DNA from: Trichoplax sp. H2 | Lineage: Eukaryota; Placozoa; Uniplacotomia; Trichoplacea | NCBI GenBank assembly: GCA_003344405.1 | Contig: NOWV01000298.1 | Location: forward strand, 1 to 59,223 | DNA: 59,223 nucleotides | Direction: 5' to 3' | Part shown: positions 1-11,533 of the stretch, in pieces | How the letters are laid out: each line of letters starts with the position of its first letter | Numbering within the stretch: position 1 is the stretch's first letter | Translations under genes and position numbers: made by a program | The notes under the pieces: model-generated | Told to the model about the DNA's origin: nothing | Database searches by the model: none | Seen by the model: the letters and a program-made list of their open reading frames with translations, nothing else

Positions 1-251
1 TGAGTCATCTTATAAAAATACTTAGATGAGAACATCTACCAACTAATTTTTCACAGTCGGACTACAATATGTCCATTCACAGAATCATTTCAGTGCAATT
101 ACAGCACAGCATTAAATTTACTGTAATACATTTATAATTAGAGTAATTCCTATTGTAAGTAACTAGTTGTAATACATTATCACTATATTATATTAACCAA
201 ATTTAGATATCTATTTCTTCACGGTAGCTCGTACCGTGGCAGTGTAATATA
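1..251 (+). repeat. Left arm of a window-terminal inverted repeat
   Basis: This stretch is repeated in inverted orientation at 58969-59209. By eye the two arms match at roughly nine bases in ten over about 240 bases, with one small indel near position 35-45. Long blocks are identical, for example the block starting ACTACAATATGTCCATTCAC near 61. The inner edge carries a short hairpin, CACGGTA-n5-TACCGTG, at 220-238, and a counterpart hairpin lies in the other arm. No coding potential is seen. The arm may continue left of the window. It could be a terminal repeat of one large element or one of two separate copies of a dispersed repeat. Confidence 0.85.
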
Positions 252-460
252 AGGTTAAAGGTTGCCATGCGGATTGTAGCTGCGAATGCTACGAGAAGTA
301 TAAAAGCATGCAACTTTAGATTATCCTGCTAGTTCGTTCTAGAAGTCTTTAGTAGTAGTATTCGGCTAGAGTAGAGCTGTGTGTATCTAATCTTTGTATA
401 AGATTCAATAAAGCCCTTATCTTTCTAAAATTTGGAATTTCGTGATTGGTATATATCACA
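243..460 (+). mobile_element. LTR-like repeat, copy 1
   Basis: The segment begins TGTAA and ends ATCACA, so it has the TG...CA ends of a long terminal repeat. It contains a TATA box (TATAAAAG at 299-306) and, about 100 bases later, a poly(A) signal (AATAAA at 407-412), the usual promoter and R/U5 layout of an LTR. A second copy at 1956-2174 aligns over its whole length at about three quarters identity, in the same orientation. No clear target-site duplication, primer-binding site or gag/pol frame was found next to it. It abuts the inner end of the left terminal arm. It is probably a solo or degenerate LTR. Confidence 0.6.
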
Positions 461-1955
461 GTGATAGAGGGTTCGTTGCGCTAGATGATGCGAGTGTAGC
501 CGCCATACAGAGTATTGTACACAAGGAGTTTAAGAGAAATGATTACTTTATTGTAGAGATAGAAATTAAGGTACAGTGTGAGACCTAGCATAGATTAGTG
601 TGCAAGCTGTAGTGAAGTAGCGTGTAGAATACTAAGGCACTAATAATTTTTAGAGTAAAAAATGCCGGTATTTATAGCTATTGAATTAGAGCACCTGCAG
701 AGAACTAGATTTTAGAATTAGATATAATATATACTATAAAAAGTTACAGAATAACAGATGATTGTAGAAGATTGTGAGTATTGTAGTAATGTAGTAATGT
801 AGTAATGGACTGTAATAGCTAAATGCAGCAAGATATATTTGAATGTAAAGCAAACAGACTTTAGATATGTCTATATTTAAGAGTAGATTACAGTTATAGT
901 GCAATTCCAAATACTCTACAAGTTTAGGCACTCAAAGTTGCTTAATTATAGGAGTCACCTCATCTTTTAGAAATAAACCAAATTAATACGCTAAAATGTC
1001 TATATTTGTGCGAATTAAACACAATCCAATCCTAATACACTTATTGTATTGCTGCTAAAGTAATCAAATTCTACCAATGGCTTGATAAGTATACGCATAT
1101 ATTAGGCTATTAAACTAATGTATGTCGTCTAAACTTGGAAGCTGTTCTTTCAAGCTTAACATCATTCGAGGTTGTAGATGCAATCTAGTTAAAGCATACT
1201 AGTCGGCAATTACTATTTTAGTCTACATAAACTTAAATTAATGATTACTAACACATCAGCTGTTCTATACTAAAGCTATATTAAGTTATTGTTATTATGT
1301 TATGTTAGTGTTATGTTATTTGTTACAGTGTTATATATAAGTACTGGATTTGCTTTTTTATCACCTTTATATCTTATCTATATGTCCTTACAAGACTATT
1401 ACTTATGCTAAAATTACAACTCAGCTAGCTTATAGACCGAAAGCATACTTCATATGATTGTATAACACTTTCAAGTTACATCCTGCGCTTTGACTCTTAT
1501 ACTGTATATAGATTGCGGCCAAGTAACACCCTGATATAATTAAAGTATTGAATAAATTTGACAGTACTAAGCAAAAGTTATGCTTAAGAAAACGGGTGAG
1601 CCTGCGTCTGGCCTGTAAAAGAACGTATTATTGTGATTGTAGACTATTAGCTATGTTTAGTATAATGTACGGTAGGGTCTTTTATATTTTTATCTTATAA
1701 TATATTTAGTAGCCCATAATTACAGACTGTAAGGATAAACTCTATGCTAGAGTACAGATGACTAAATAGAGTAAGATGTTGAGCTGCTAATAAGGTTAGA
1801 ATTAGAAATAGAATTGTAAATCGTATATTAGGGTATGCTTAGTTCATTACACTTTGAGTGGAAGAAATAATGTCTAGGCAAATACTATAATCATTTCCAT
1901 ATTGGATTAATGATGGTTTCTGTGAAATATTGTAACTAATAATAACTTGAATATG
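461..1955. other. Non-coding stretch between two LTR-like repeats
   Basis: No open frame of recognisable content lies between the two LTR-like copies. If the copies belonged to one element, this would be its internal region. There is no gag or pol similarity, no purine tract just before the second copy, and the copies differ from each other too much for a young insertion. A short tandem repeat (TAGTAATG, three units) lies at about 783-806. Confidence 0.4.
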
Positions 1956-2174
1956 TGTAAAATATGGTAGAATGCTGCTATACTGATTATAGTTGCGAAG
2001 GCTACGGAGACTATAAAAGCAGGAGACATTAGATTATCTGATTATTCTTTCTAGAAGTCGTTCAGTAGTTGTGTTCGGCTAGAGTAGAGCTGTGTGTAGC
2101 TAGTCCTTGTATTGGATCTAATAAAGTTCTAATTTTCTACAACTTTGGGATTTTCGTGATCGGATTTTATCACA
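1956..2174 (+). mobile_element. LTR-like repeat, copy 2
   Basis: This is the second copy of the repeat at 243-460. It begins TGTAAAATATGG and ends TTATCACA, with a TATA box (TATAAAAG at 2012-2019) and a poly(A) signal (AATAAA at 2120-2125) at the same spacing as copy 1. The central block around CGGCTAGAGTAGAGCTGTGT is identical in both copies. No flanking target-site duplication is clear. The conserved order of promoter and poly(A) signal supports an LTR origin over a simple repeat. Confidence 0.6.
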
Positions 2175-2205
2175 TGGCCTAGAGAAAACAAAAATTTTAA
2201 ATGCA

Positions 2206-2454
2206 TTAGGAAAAGTTCGTATTTACTCTGATACTATGAGCATCACTTATTTGATAATAAAATAGATAGAATTTCGCTCTTAGAAGACAGCGCTGGGTTC
2301 CAGTTATGTTATTCTTCGTAACATAAGATAGAACTTTTGCATTATAGCTTGAATCAATCGATAAAGCTAATTGGAACAGTACTGCATAAGAGTATCGTAT
2401 TACATCAGTATCCTTCAATCTTTCGGGTTGTAATAGTAAATTTTTAATTTTCAT
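2206..2454 (-). CDS. Possible exon or gene remnant, unknown protein
   Basis: An 82-codon frame runs from an ATG at 2454 to a stop at 2206. Its first half (about residues 6-45, NLLLQPERLKDTDVIRYSYA and onward) has the mixed helical composition of a real protein, unlike most frames in this AT-rich DNA. The frame is also open upstream of the ATG for several codons. I do not recognise a family. No neighbouring exon with a matching splice phase was found. It could be one exon of an unresolved gene, a decayed fragment, or chance. Confidence 0.22.
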   Translation of the reverse strand: MKIKNLLLQPERLKDTDVIRYSYAVLFQLALSIDSSYNAKVLSYVTKNNITGTQRCLLRAKFYLFYYQISDAHSIRVNTNFS

Positions 2455-5400
2455 TAGTATTTTTAATTTCAGCTAATGACAGTAGCAAATGTGTTAAGAG
2501 TGTAACAGCTACTTGAAACAAGCACCACATGATGAAGAATAGTAGCTGTGCTTAGTAAAGTAAATGTAGATGATGGCTGTTATGATGAATCAGTGTGATT
2601 ACGCTTTCCGTTCTATGTATTTTAAAGTCTATTGATGTTAGCTTATAAAGTTCTGTTATTGAGTAATATACTACTGCAATTATTAACTGCTGAGTCAAGT
2701 TGATTATGGTTCAGAACTTGATATACCTACCAACAGTTAGCCACAACCACTTTATGTACATTTTAAAAACAGTGCAAGCGTACTATTTGTTCGGTATCCA
2801 CTATTTCCTTATCACGTTCACTAGATTGCATCCCTCTCTTGGAGCGGCAATATGATATGCTACTGGTGACTTTATTGCAAACTGTAAAACAGTCTCAGTT
2901 TATTACTTTAAATATTCGATGGTAGGCAATATATGTATTAGTACAAGCTATAGAAGTCGGGCTGGGAGCCACCGTTACTTGAAGCTATTTGTACTTTTAT
3001 TGCTTTAACCATACTGCACTAAGACTGTGGGATATGGACCTCTAGAAATAGGTATCGGCACTTGGCTAATTAATTTATATTTGATAATGATTTTAAGTAT
3101 AAGCCAAAGCGATAGACAAGCCTTTGTCTAATTGTTTGTTGCTTAAAAATTAGATTCTCCGTTTAAATAACATATTCATAACATGGCTAATATGATTTTG
3201 ATAGTAAACTCTGTAAAGCGCTAGCTTTTGTAGAATTTGATAATTTTAAATAAAATCAAACTCAATCCCATAGTCCAGTGTCAGTCATTTACTGATTTAC
3301 TGTGTTCACATTCTGTGAAGTACTAATAGTTGGAGCACACAGAATTTATACAATTTAAGGCTTAATCACAACAATGGCATGAATAAAACAAAATAAAATT
3401 CAGGATACTGCGCAAAAAGCTAGTAAACGATGCTGCAAACTATTAGAACCAGTACTTAGCATGCAGGAAAGATTTTTGATAGAATCAAATCTAGAAAACA
3501 AAAAAGGCTTATAAAGCGATTGCATAAATTTTGATCATTAACGTCTAATCTGAAAGTGAAATTTCTGTTTATCTCTTTTTATAATTTGCTTTCATCATCT
3601 AATAAACTTGGCTAAAAAATTTATTAATCCTTACATACTCATATATTCGCTGTTTCTACCCATTTTGACTGTCAAATCTGTCGTAAATTTTGTTTAGTAT
3701 TACTTAAAAAGTACGCTTCTAATTAAGATCATGATATCAATTTTGGACATGGTTTGCAATGCCAATCACTGGTAGTATGTTTTCCTTTTTTCCCTTTAGA
3801 TTTACTTTTTGTTAAATAGCAATGTTTACATAATTTGCTCTCAATGACGGTACATAAATTGCATATTATGGCTAAAAGATGATTAATTTTAATTAAAAAA
3901 CTTACGTTTAGGGACAACTATGAAAAATTTTCTGGTGTTATTAGCGACTTTAGTCAATAATGATTGATATAAGCTGTGCATATTTACTAAATGCCGTTCA
4001 ATAGTCTACATAAGTATTTCCTTTCAAGTTACAGACGCTAATTATGCTCAACACCATTAAATGTATTCAATGAATACTTAAAGGTCCTAAATTCATCTAA
4101 GATTTTATTGCTATTGCTACAATATTGCTTTTAAATAATGGGATCCTTGTTGTGGCTAGGCAAATTTCCTATTTGGAAGTGACTACTTTACTTGAAGGAA
4201 CCCAACAAATTTTTGATTGATTAGGGTATAAAATAGCTTTATTAACTTGATCAAAACGAGTAAAGTATGTTAGTAAATAAAGTAAATTACTGCCAAATTA
4301 TTGATCTACAGTTTCAGTTTTAATTTTGTGTTGTAAGATAACGCTAGAAAATCATATTAATTCCTATCTACGCATCTCAGTAATTTATTCTATTTCTTAT
4401 TATTTAGAAATGACCATTACGTTTAGCTAGGATTGCGGTATATTTGAAGATAATAAAATTTATTTGGTCTAATAATCTAAACTAGCTTGCAAATTTAAGT
4501 ACTCTGAAAAATCCTAGATTGATTACATTCAAAAAGGCTATTCTGGTACCGTATTGAAAGAACGAAGGCCATAGAAATTATTAGCTAAGGAAATGCTACA
4601 ATTTTTTCGTGCCATATCTTTCTAAAATTCGACTAAAAATTGTGAATCATCAAATATGTAATAATATGGGCCATACCCTTTAGCCAATAGCTTTTAATCT
4701 ACGGGATTATCGATTTCTAAAACGAGCATACTTGAATATAACTTCTTGCGTAGAAAAAATCAATTCTACATTTAGTTGTCAATATTATTATTTTTGAGCA
4801 GGCTCATTAAATATTCGTATTTACGATAAAAAATAGACTTTATCTAATTAACGTAAGGCCTATGTTTACTGCAAATGTTTAAAAATAAAATTGAGCTTAA
4901 TAATTAGCAGTTATTTATAATAAAGACTTGCAATTAGTGATTGAATTTATAAAATAAGGTACTTTGCTGATAGCCAAATATTACTGTCGCTATCGTTTCA
5001 TTTGCGTAGATTAATAGCGCTTTTCGACCTTATATTTAAAGTATTAAAATAGATTGGATGGAAGCTAATAGAGTTTATTTAAAGAAATTGTACAACTGAT
5101 TAATACGAAAGATTGTGTAAAGGAACCTTTGCTGGTAAAGGTAAATAAAGAAATTTCGATCATTACCTTATTGCATAATAATTGAGAACATACTAGAGTA
5201 AGATACTAAGATAGTCTGCACATTCAGATCTGTTGATAAAGATGTTGAATTTGCCTCTGAACTAAATTTGTTGAATTGAGATAATTTTGAAATCAGCCCG
5301 CAAATTATAATTAACTGGAGAAAATATACGTTAACTGATTATCTGTACGGTCACCACAGGAGTAGAAATCAAATACATTTACTCTCGGGATATTTTATAC

Positions 5401-8400
5401 TTTAAGGCTTTATGGCCAAAGTATTTACTCGTAGGTAAGCAAAATATATAAGCAAGGAGCTAATACAGATATGGATCTGTATAATCATATTATTGTTATT
5501 TACATCGTTAAATTACATTAAGAACTTTAAAACATGATACAATAAACATCGTTTCATAATTTATTTATACATGAAATATGTTTGCTGAAAATTTGTCTTG
5601 TGAATATTATAATAAAGTTAAATACAGGATTTATAGACCTAATAAATATTATTATTAATTATTATTCCTCCGAAGATTAGTTAAATTCTTTGAAGTTATA
5701 AATATTTTTTTGGGGTTCTCATTGTCGCATTAAGCTATTTACAAATACTGCCCATGAAACTGCTCATCATTATGACTCTTAATTCGTTTAATCATCTCGG
5801 AGTAGAGTTTGCCAGGCTTAATGTTGATAGTTATTATTATTTCTACTGTCCTTGTCATGCAAATAAATATTGCACAGTTGTAAGAGCGATCTAATTGATT
5901 GCTTAAATCGCTATCGAAAAATTGTGACTTACTTGATTAGTTTACACTAGATTAACAACCTGAACAGAAATTAATTTTCAAGTTTAGCTATAGTTAGTAT
6001 TTCCAGTGAATGGGGCTTAAATTTTTCGCCTCAAACTAAAGCAACTGCTGCAAGCTTTGATGATAGTAACTCAAACTATTCACTAAAAGCGGTAAAAGAT
6101 TTTGATTAGCAAACAGGATATCTTCAATATAATAATTTGACAAAGGTCACAATTGGTAGGTATTGCAATCAAAGCAGATTAACTTATCTTCAAGTTTTCG
6201 CGTTCATTTTATTTCTACTGTTTAATTAGGAATACTTCTTTTCAGACAATGTTTAATAACGCAAAATCTCAATGGCTTGATGTACCAAGTCCTATCTTAA
6301 TTATTTATGATTGAAATTAAGTATTTAAAAATATGACGGGTTTAGTATAAGGCATCGAATTGACTATATTAAACATTTAAAAGAATTAAAAAATTTTAAA
6401 ATCATTGTTAAGGCTAGAAAAGCGATGTTACTAATACACTCATAAATCTTGAATTTAAGCTACTGTCTAATCCTACGCTAATTTACAGGGTCAGACATCT
6501 TAGCTTGTAAACAATTTTATATGGATAAAAAGTTAAACAAGTGATAACTTCAGCATTCTTTATTTTACATTTATGAATAGTTCGTTGATCTTTAAACTTA
6601 AATTTGAAAAAGGGATAACTAGTCCACATACAGTTATTTTTAAATATTTAAACTATCTATCACTAATAGCCTCAAATAGACCTTAATATCCTGGTATTTA
6701 ATTGTACCATATCTAAGGTCCCAAAGGTTTTGTAAATATTGATAGAGCATGTAAATAAATCTTTCTTAAATGAATATAAAACAGTTCTCGGAATTTCGAG
6801 ATTGTGGAGCAACATAACGAAAATGCCCCAAATATGGATATGTAATACTCTATAAAGGTTGAAAATGCTACCTTGAAAGGTTATCTAGCAAAGCTGTGAT
6901 TACGACAAGATTTTTATAAAGGTTTTTTTAAATCGAAGGGAAATGTACGTAAATAGCATCTTCCTTCACTATTAGTATAATACGTAATGAGTCTTAGAAA
7001 AGAAATCTTTACAAAGACGACTTTATATCTTAACTTTAATTATTTGTAAATGATTCACTATTTACTATCAAAGACGCTTTCATAATATTAATAATTTATG
7101 ATTCTTATAATGGCTATTTATCGGTAGATATTAGAAAGCTTAGATTATGCTAATCAGCTGGCTGATCGATGTGAATTTGAAAAAGTTTAACCAGTCCTAA
7201 TATATTGTGAGAGGGTTATAAATATTAATGGTTACTCCTTATGGACTAGTAATCAGAACGCTTCTATAATCAATAACGATGACAAAAATACGTTTTCTTG
7301 GACCAAAATATCTATAAATGAAGATCACATAATATGCAGATTGTAATTCATTTCTGGTGACCATGATCAAGTTGCGCGCCGATTAATTTTCATTCTATCG
7401 TTATTTTAGACTTTTTACATATTTTAGGATTTACTGATTAACTATTAATAGCAGTTCCAGCTATGATAAATAGTTAAATAAGTTATCAAAACTGAACTTT
7501 AGACTCAGCTAGAGAATAAATATAGATTAATTTTGCTTTGAAGTATTCTCGAAACAATCTATATAAACGATTATGTGTAAGCATTTGGGAATGATTTTTC
7601 GATCATGGGCCAATATGCTTTGAATTTATTTTAACTAGGAAGCCATTTAACACGACTTATCAGGTAATAATCAACTAAATTAACAAAATATTTATTTACC
7701 ACCGCCAATTCTCCCTATCATAATGGTGAAATAGATTTGGAAATAAAAATATGGACTGTATAACCTTATTAATTAAATATAATCTACCGCTATGTGACAT
7801 CAGAAATTTTTTAGAAAATATTAATTTAAATTAGTTATAAGTTGGGAGAGACTATTACGGTAGTTATGTCGTTTTAGTTAAAATAATTAATGGTAACATT
7901 ACTTCAAATTTTATTGGAAATGAATAGATTATTCAGTCTACTTCTTAATTTATTTTGTTATATTATTACTTATCTGTAAGATAATAGTTATAATATCAAA
8001 TAACAAACTTATCTAAGGTTATTTGTTACAGATATCGAATCACGCCAGAAGTTCAAGTTCAAGTTAGGGCGTTTATAATCTTGCCGTAGACTAGACGCAA
8101 AATCAATTAATTAATTAATAAGTGTTAGTGAAAAGGATAAAATAGGGATTAAAATGTCTTTATTATGATTGATCATTGAGTAAGTGTAAATTTCTTTAAT
8201 ACAATGTCTGTAGCCATTAAGGCATATTTCTTTATCAATATGAGCAAAATATACATTTATAATGACACTGTTAAAACAACTGATTCAGTTTCACTTTATT
8301 CTACGGATCAATTATTTGTTATATGTATAATACTACTATTACCGAAAATATCATTCAACCCAAGTTAATAAACAATTTATAAATCAATCAGGAATCCAGC

Positions 8401-10450
8401 TCAAAACGGGAAGTGTCTAGAATTGCCTATGCTGTTCTCGCGAATAGCTAGAATACTTCCACTGTTAAATGATGGCATAATAAAATAATGTCTGTTCGTT
8501 ATAGAGGCACTACTGTTTAAGAATTGTCCGGTACTGCTACATTTTGATTTTATTAAAAGTTATAGTAACGGAATGAGCGATAATCTCTAGAATCGGATTC
8601 ATAAGTTGACATAGAGAAGGCATTTATGCGACAATACTCATTAATAACCGTAGATGATTACAGCATATGATTGAATTTTATAACATATTCAAAATGTTAA
8701 CATATAATCAATAGTGTTTATACTGCACTATTAGATGAAATTGCCGTGGTATCATTTTTAGGCCTAATTAATAATTGCTACTAAGATGATTTAAGTGATC
8801 GCGTAAATAGTTATAAAACTATGACTAGACAGAGTTTGTTTACAGCTTATGGAATCATTTATAACATACGTTCAGAAGGAGATTTAAAGCTAGTAAAATT
8901 TACTCTCAAAAGTAATTCAAGATAGCGGCAATTTAGTTCTAAATTCATTTTTATTTGAATCTTTCAATATTTTGGAGGCGTTTTCTGTAAATTTGTACTG
9001 AGTACTTTATATCATATTCACCTTGATAGCTTATAGAAAATGTGCCAATATTTTTTATGAAATAGAATAGCTGTTATTATAAGATCAATTAATTCCATAA
9101 TAATAATATGTAAGATTCACAAAGTATTAAAAAGACAGAAGAACAAAGTTCGTAAGCCATTATTGTACCTTCTACTGACGTTATGGCTAATTAACGTCTT
9201 TCATCCTACTATCCAATTAGTTTGGATGCCACTAATTATTAATAATAGCTAATGGCCATATCCAATAGATTTATAGATCAATTGCCTGTTTTGACTATTT
9301 CTTAGAATAATAGTTATCAATGTTTGGCTATTTGATGGTACACACGTGCAAAGTCTGTTTGATCAAAATCAGCGGTAATTATTATTTAGATAGAAAATTG
9401 TTTTTAGCATATTTATATTTCCTTTGAAAGTAATTCTTTTCCTTATCTTTACAAAGTCATTGATGAAATAACTGTAAGTGTACCATGTTATGATTGTACA
9501 AAGAATAATTGATGATAAAACTAGAAAAAATAGATCGGTTATGAGGTACTTTAGCATTTCAGATGAAATAGACCTGATTCCAAACTGATATTGTTTCCGT
9601 AGAATTTAAAAATAAAAATTGTAATCATTGCTCTATAGTTTGATAGATTAATAATAAATAAAGGGATACAACATAAAGCAAGATGCCATAACTTGCTGCT
9701 ATTATCTTTTTATAACAACTGAATAGGTCCGAACTAGGTAGTATATCTTGTAGAAGAGTTGATAATTTTAATTTTTACCTATTTGTATTACGCTGTTATA
9801 ACTGATTCGTGTTAACGTCTGCTAACTAATCTAAGAGAAACTTTAAAATTGCATTCAGCTGTAAATTATTCATCGTGACTACCCTCCTTTTCTATCTGGG
9901 ACATATAATACTTAAAATAAAATTCTTGATCTCTAATCGTTGTAGCCATCATTATTGTTTTGTCTTTATTTATTATCATTATTAAACAATAGGCATGGCA
10001 TACAAGCAAAAATTGACATGTTATCAATAGAATTTATTTCCTGATCAAAAAATCTGTTCATCCAATCATTTTTCGAAAATCCAACTTCGTAGCTACTAAT
10101 TAACATCATTGATTACTTTTATCATAAGAATGTGGCTTTTCACTCGAATACTAATTTGGTCAAGGTAATACAAGTCGTATAATTTTATAAATTAACTGTC
10201 CTTATCCGATATTGTTTATATTCTTCAGTAAAGGCAGTAGCAAGAGCAGTGGCGAAATTTTAAATTGGAATAATCTACATCTTTTCTGTTATTGGACTTG
10301 ATTTATTTTACAATTTTTCTTCGGCACAAACTATCTACAGTTGTAATTGATAAAAGAAGAATTTATTAACCGTCCTTCAACAATACCAAGCTATCACTGT
10401 GCGATTGATAAATTTTAGGAAAAGATCGCTGAGTTACAGCTATTAACGTC
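2455..10450. other. Gene-poor AT-rich region
   Basis: I found no supported gene in this 8-kb stretch. Open frames are short, low in complexity, and without motifs; the longest (3729-3917 and 9369-9557, minus strand) look like chance frames, although the second is hydrophobic. No tRNA, rRNA or long repeat was recognised. The final few hundred bases presumably hold the promoter and 5' UTR of the GPCR at 10451. Confidence 0.5.
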
Positions 10451-11533
10451 ATGGGCAGTTTAGTAATCTTTTGGAGCATCAATCTAGGCATAACAATCGC
10501 AACCAATTTATCATTGCTGATATTTATGGTAAATAAACGTAAGCTTCATACGGCTTCGAACGTGATTTTAATAAGCATTTTAATAACAGGGTTACTATTT
10601 GGGATTGTTTATATCCTACCAAGATTTATAATTGGAACAACTTACTCTATTCTTTTCGTATGTAAGCTCTTTGGTTACCTTGGTGCGCTATTTACTGTGA
10701 ATATAAATCTACATGTTTGTGCTATTAGTTTTGATCGTTTTTTTGCCGTAGTATTTCCTTTTCGGTATCGCCAAATAGCATCGAAACGTGCTTCGGTACT
10801 GTTGTGCGTTATCATTTGGTTTATTTCCTTTTTAATCTGTGCAATACCTCTGATCACCTTTGATCGAGATACAAAAATATGTCTAGGTGCTTCACGTATT
10901 ATTAACGAAACAAATACGTCTATGCCTACAAATCTGTCGACTACTTTAACTACGACTGCTTCTGTGCTTCCAAGCACTATTCAATCAAATCTAACAACAA
11001 CAGTATCTGTGACTCCAGGAACTTTATCGCCTACCCAGCTATTCATTTTAAGTTGGAGGATCTATTTGTTATTTATATTTTTTGTTCTATTCTTATTTCC
11101 ATTAGCGGTGCTGATCATGACTTACGGAACAATGCTATTTGTGGTCTTTACTCATGCCAAAAAAGTACATTCATTAACTGTAGCCACAACCGAAACCAAT
11201 AAACCGAAATCGTTAATTATTCAAAACAGAAAAGCCTTATTGCAAGTTGCATTAATTATAGGCGCTTTTCTGATATTTTTTTTGCCTTATGTCATGGCCA
11301 CAGTAGTATTTCTAATTAATGATTTAAAATTTGCCAGTGAAGGGGTGTATACTTATAGTAATATTACACAATTGATTGCATTTTCATATCCAGCTGTAAA
11401 TCCACTTTTATACGCTTATTATAACAAGGACATAAGCCACGAAATTACTAAAAGTTTTAAAAGCAAATCGGCTAGCAATATACTTAATACTGACAGGACA
11501 CCGGTAACTAATGAGAAAACAACAACTGCATGA
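10451..11533 (+). CDS. Class A (rhodopsin-like) G-protein-coupled receptor, single exon
   Basis: The frame is uninterrupted and gives 360 residues with seven hydrophobic segments: about 5-27, 36-58, 70-100, 116-136, 198-226, 263-288 and 302-325. Family marks are the TM1 Asn (N19), the TM3 Cys (C71) with a partner Cys in extracellular loop 2 (C144), a DRF triplet at 95-97 where most class A receptors have DRY, W123 in TM4, and NPLLY at 317-321 in TM7. The TM2 aspartate usual at position 2.50 is missing (the local sequence is ISILITGLLF), and TM6 has FFLPY with no CWxP. Extracellular loop 2 (about 145-197) is long, rich in Thr/Ser and has four N-glycosylation sequons (N152, N155, N161, N180). 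The N-terminus is very short. It should act at the plasma membrane through G proteins; the ligand cannot be inferred. Confidence 0.88.
   Translation: MGSLVIFWSINLGITIATNLSLLIFMVNKRKLHTASNVILISILITGLLFGIVYILPRFIIGTTYSILFVCKLFGYLGALFTVNINLHVCAISFDRFFAVVFPFRYRQIASKRASVLLCVIIWFISFLICAIPLITFDRDTKICLGASRIINETNTSMPTNLSTTLTTTASVLPSTIQSNLTTTVSVTPGTLSPTQLFILSWRIYLLFIFFVLFLFPLAVLIMTYGTMLFVVFTHAKKVHSLTVATTETNKPKSLIIQNRKALLQVALIIGAFLIFFLPYVMATVVFLINDLKFASEGVYTYSNITQLIAFSYPAVNPLLYAYYNKDISHEITKSFKSKSASNILNTDRTPVTNEKTTTA

Noticed and set aside
10675-10977. 100-codon minus-strand open frame
   Set aside because: It lies wholly inside the GPCR on the other strand and has no independent motif; it is a shadow of the receptor.
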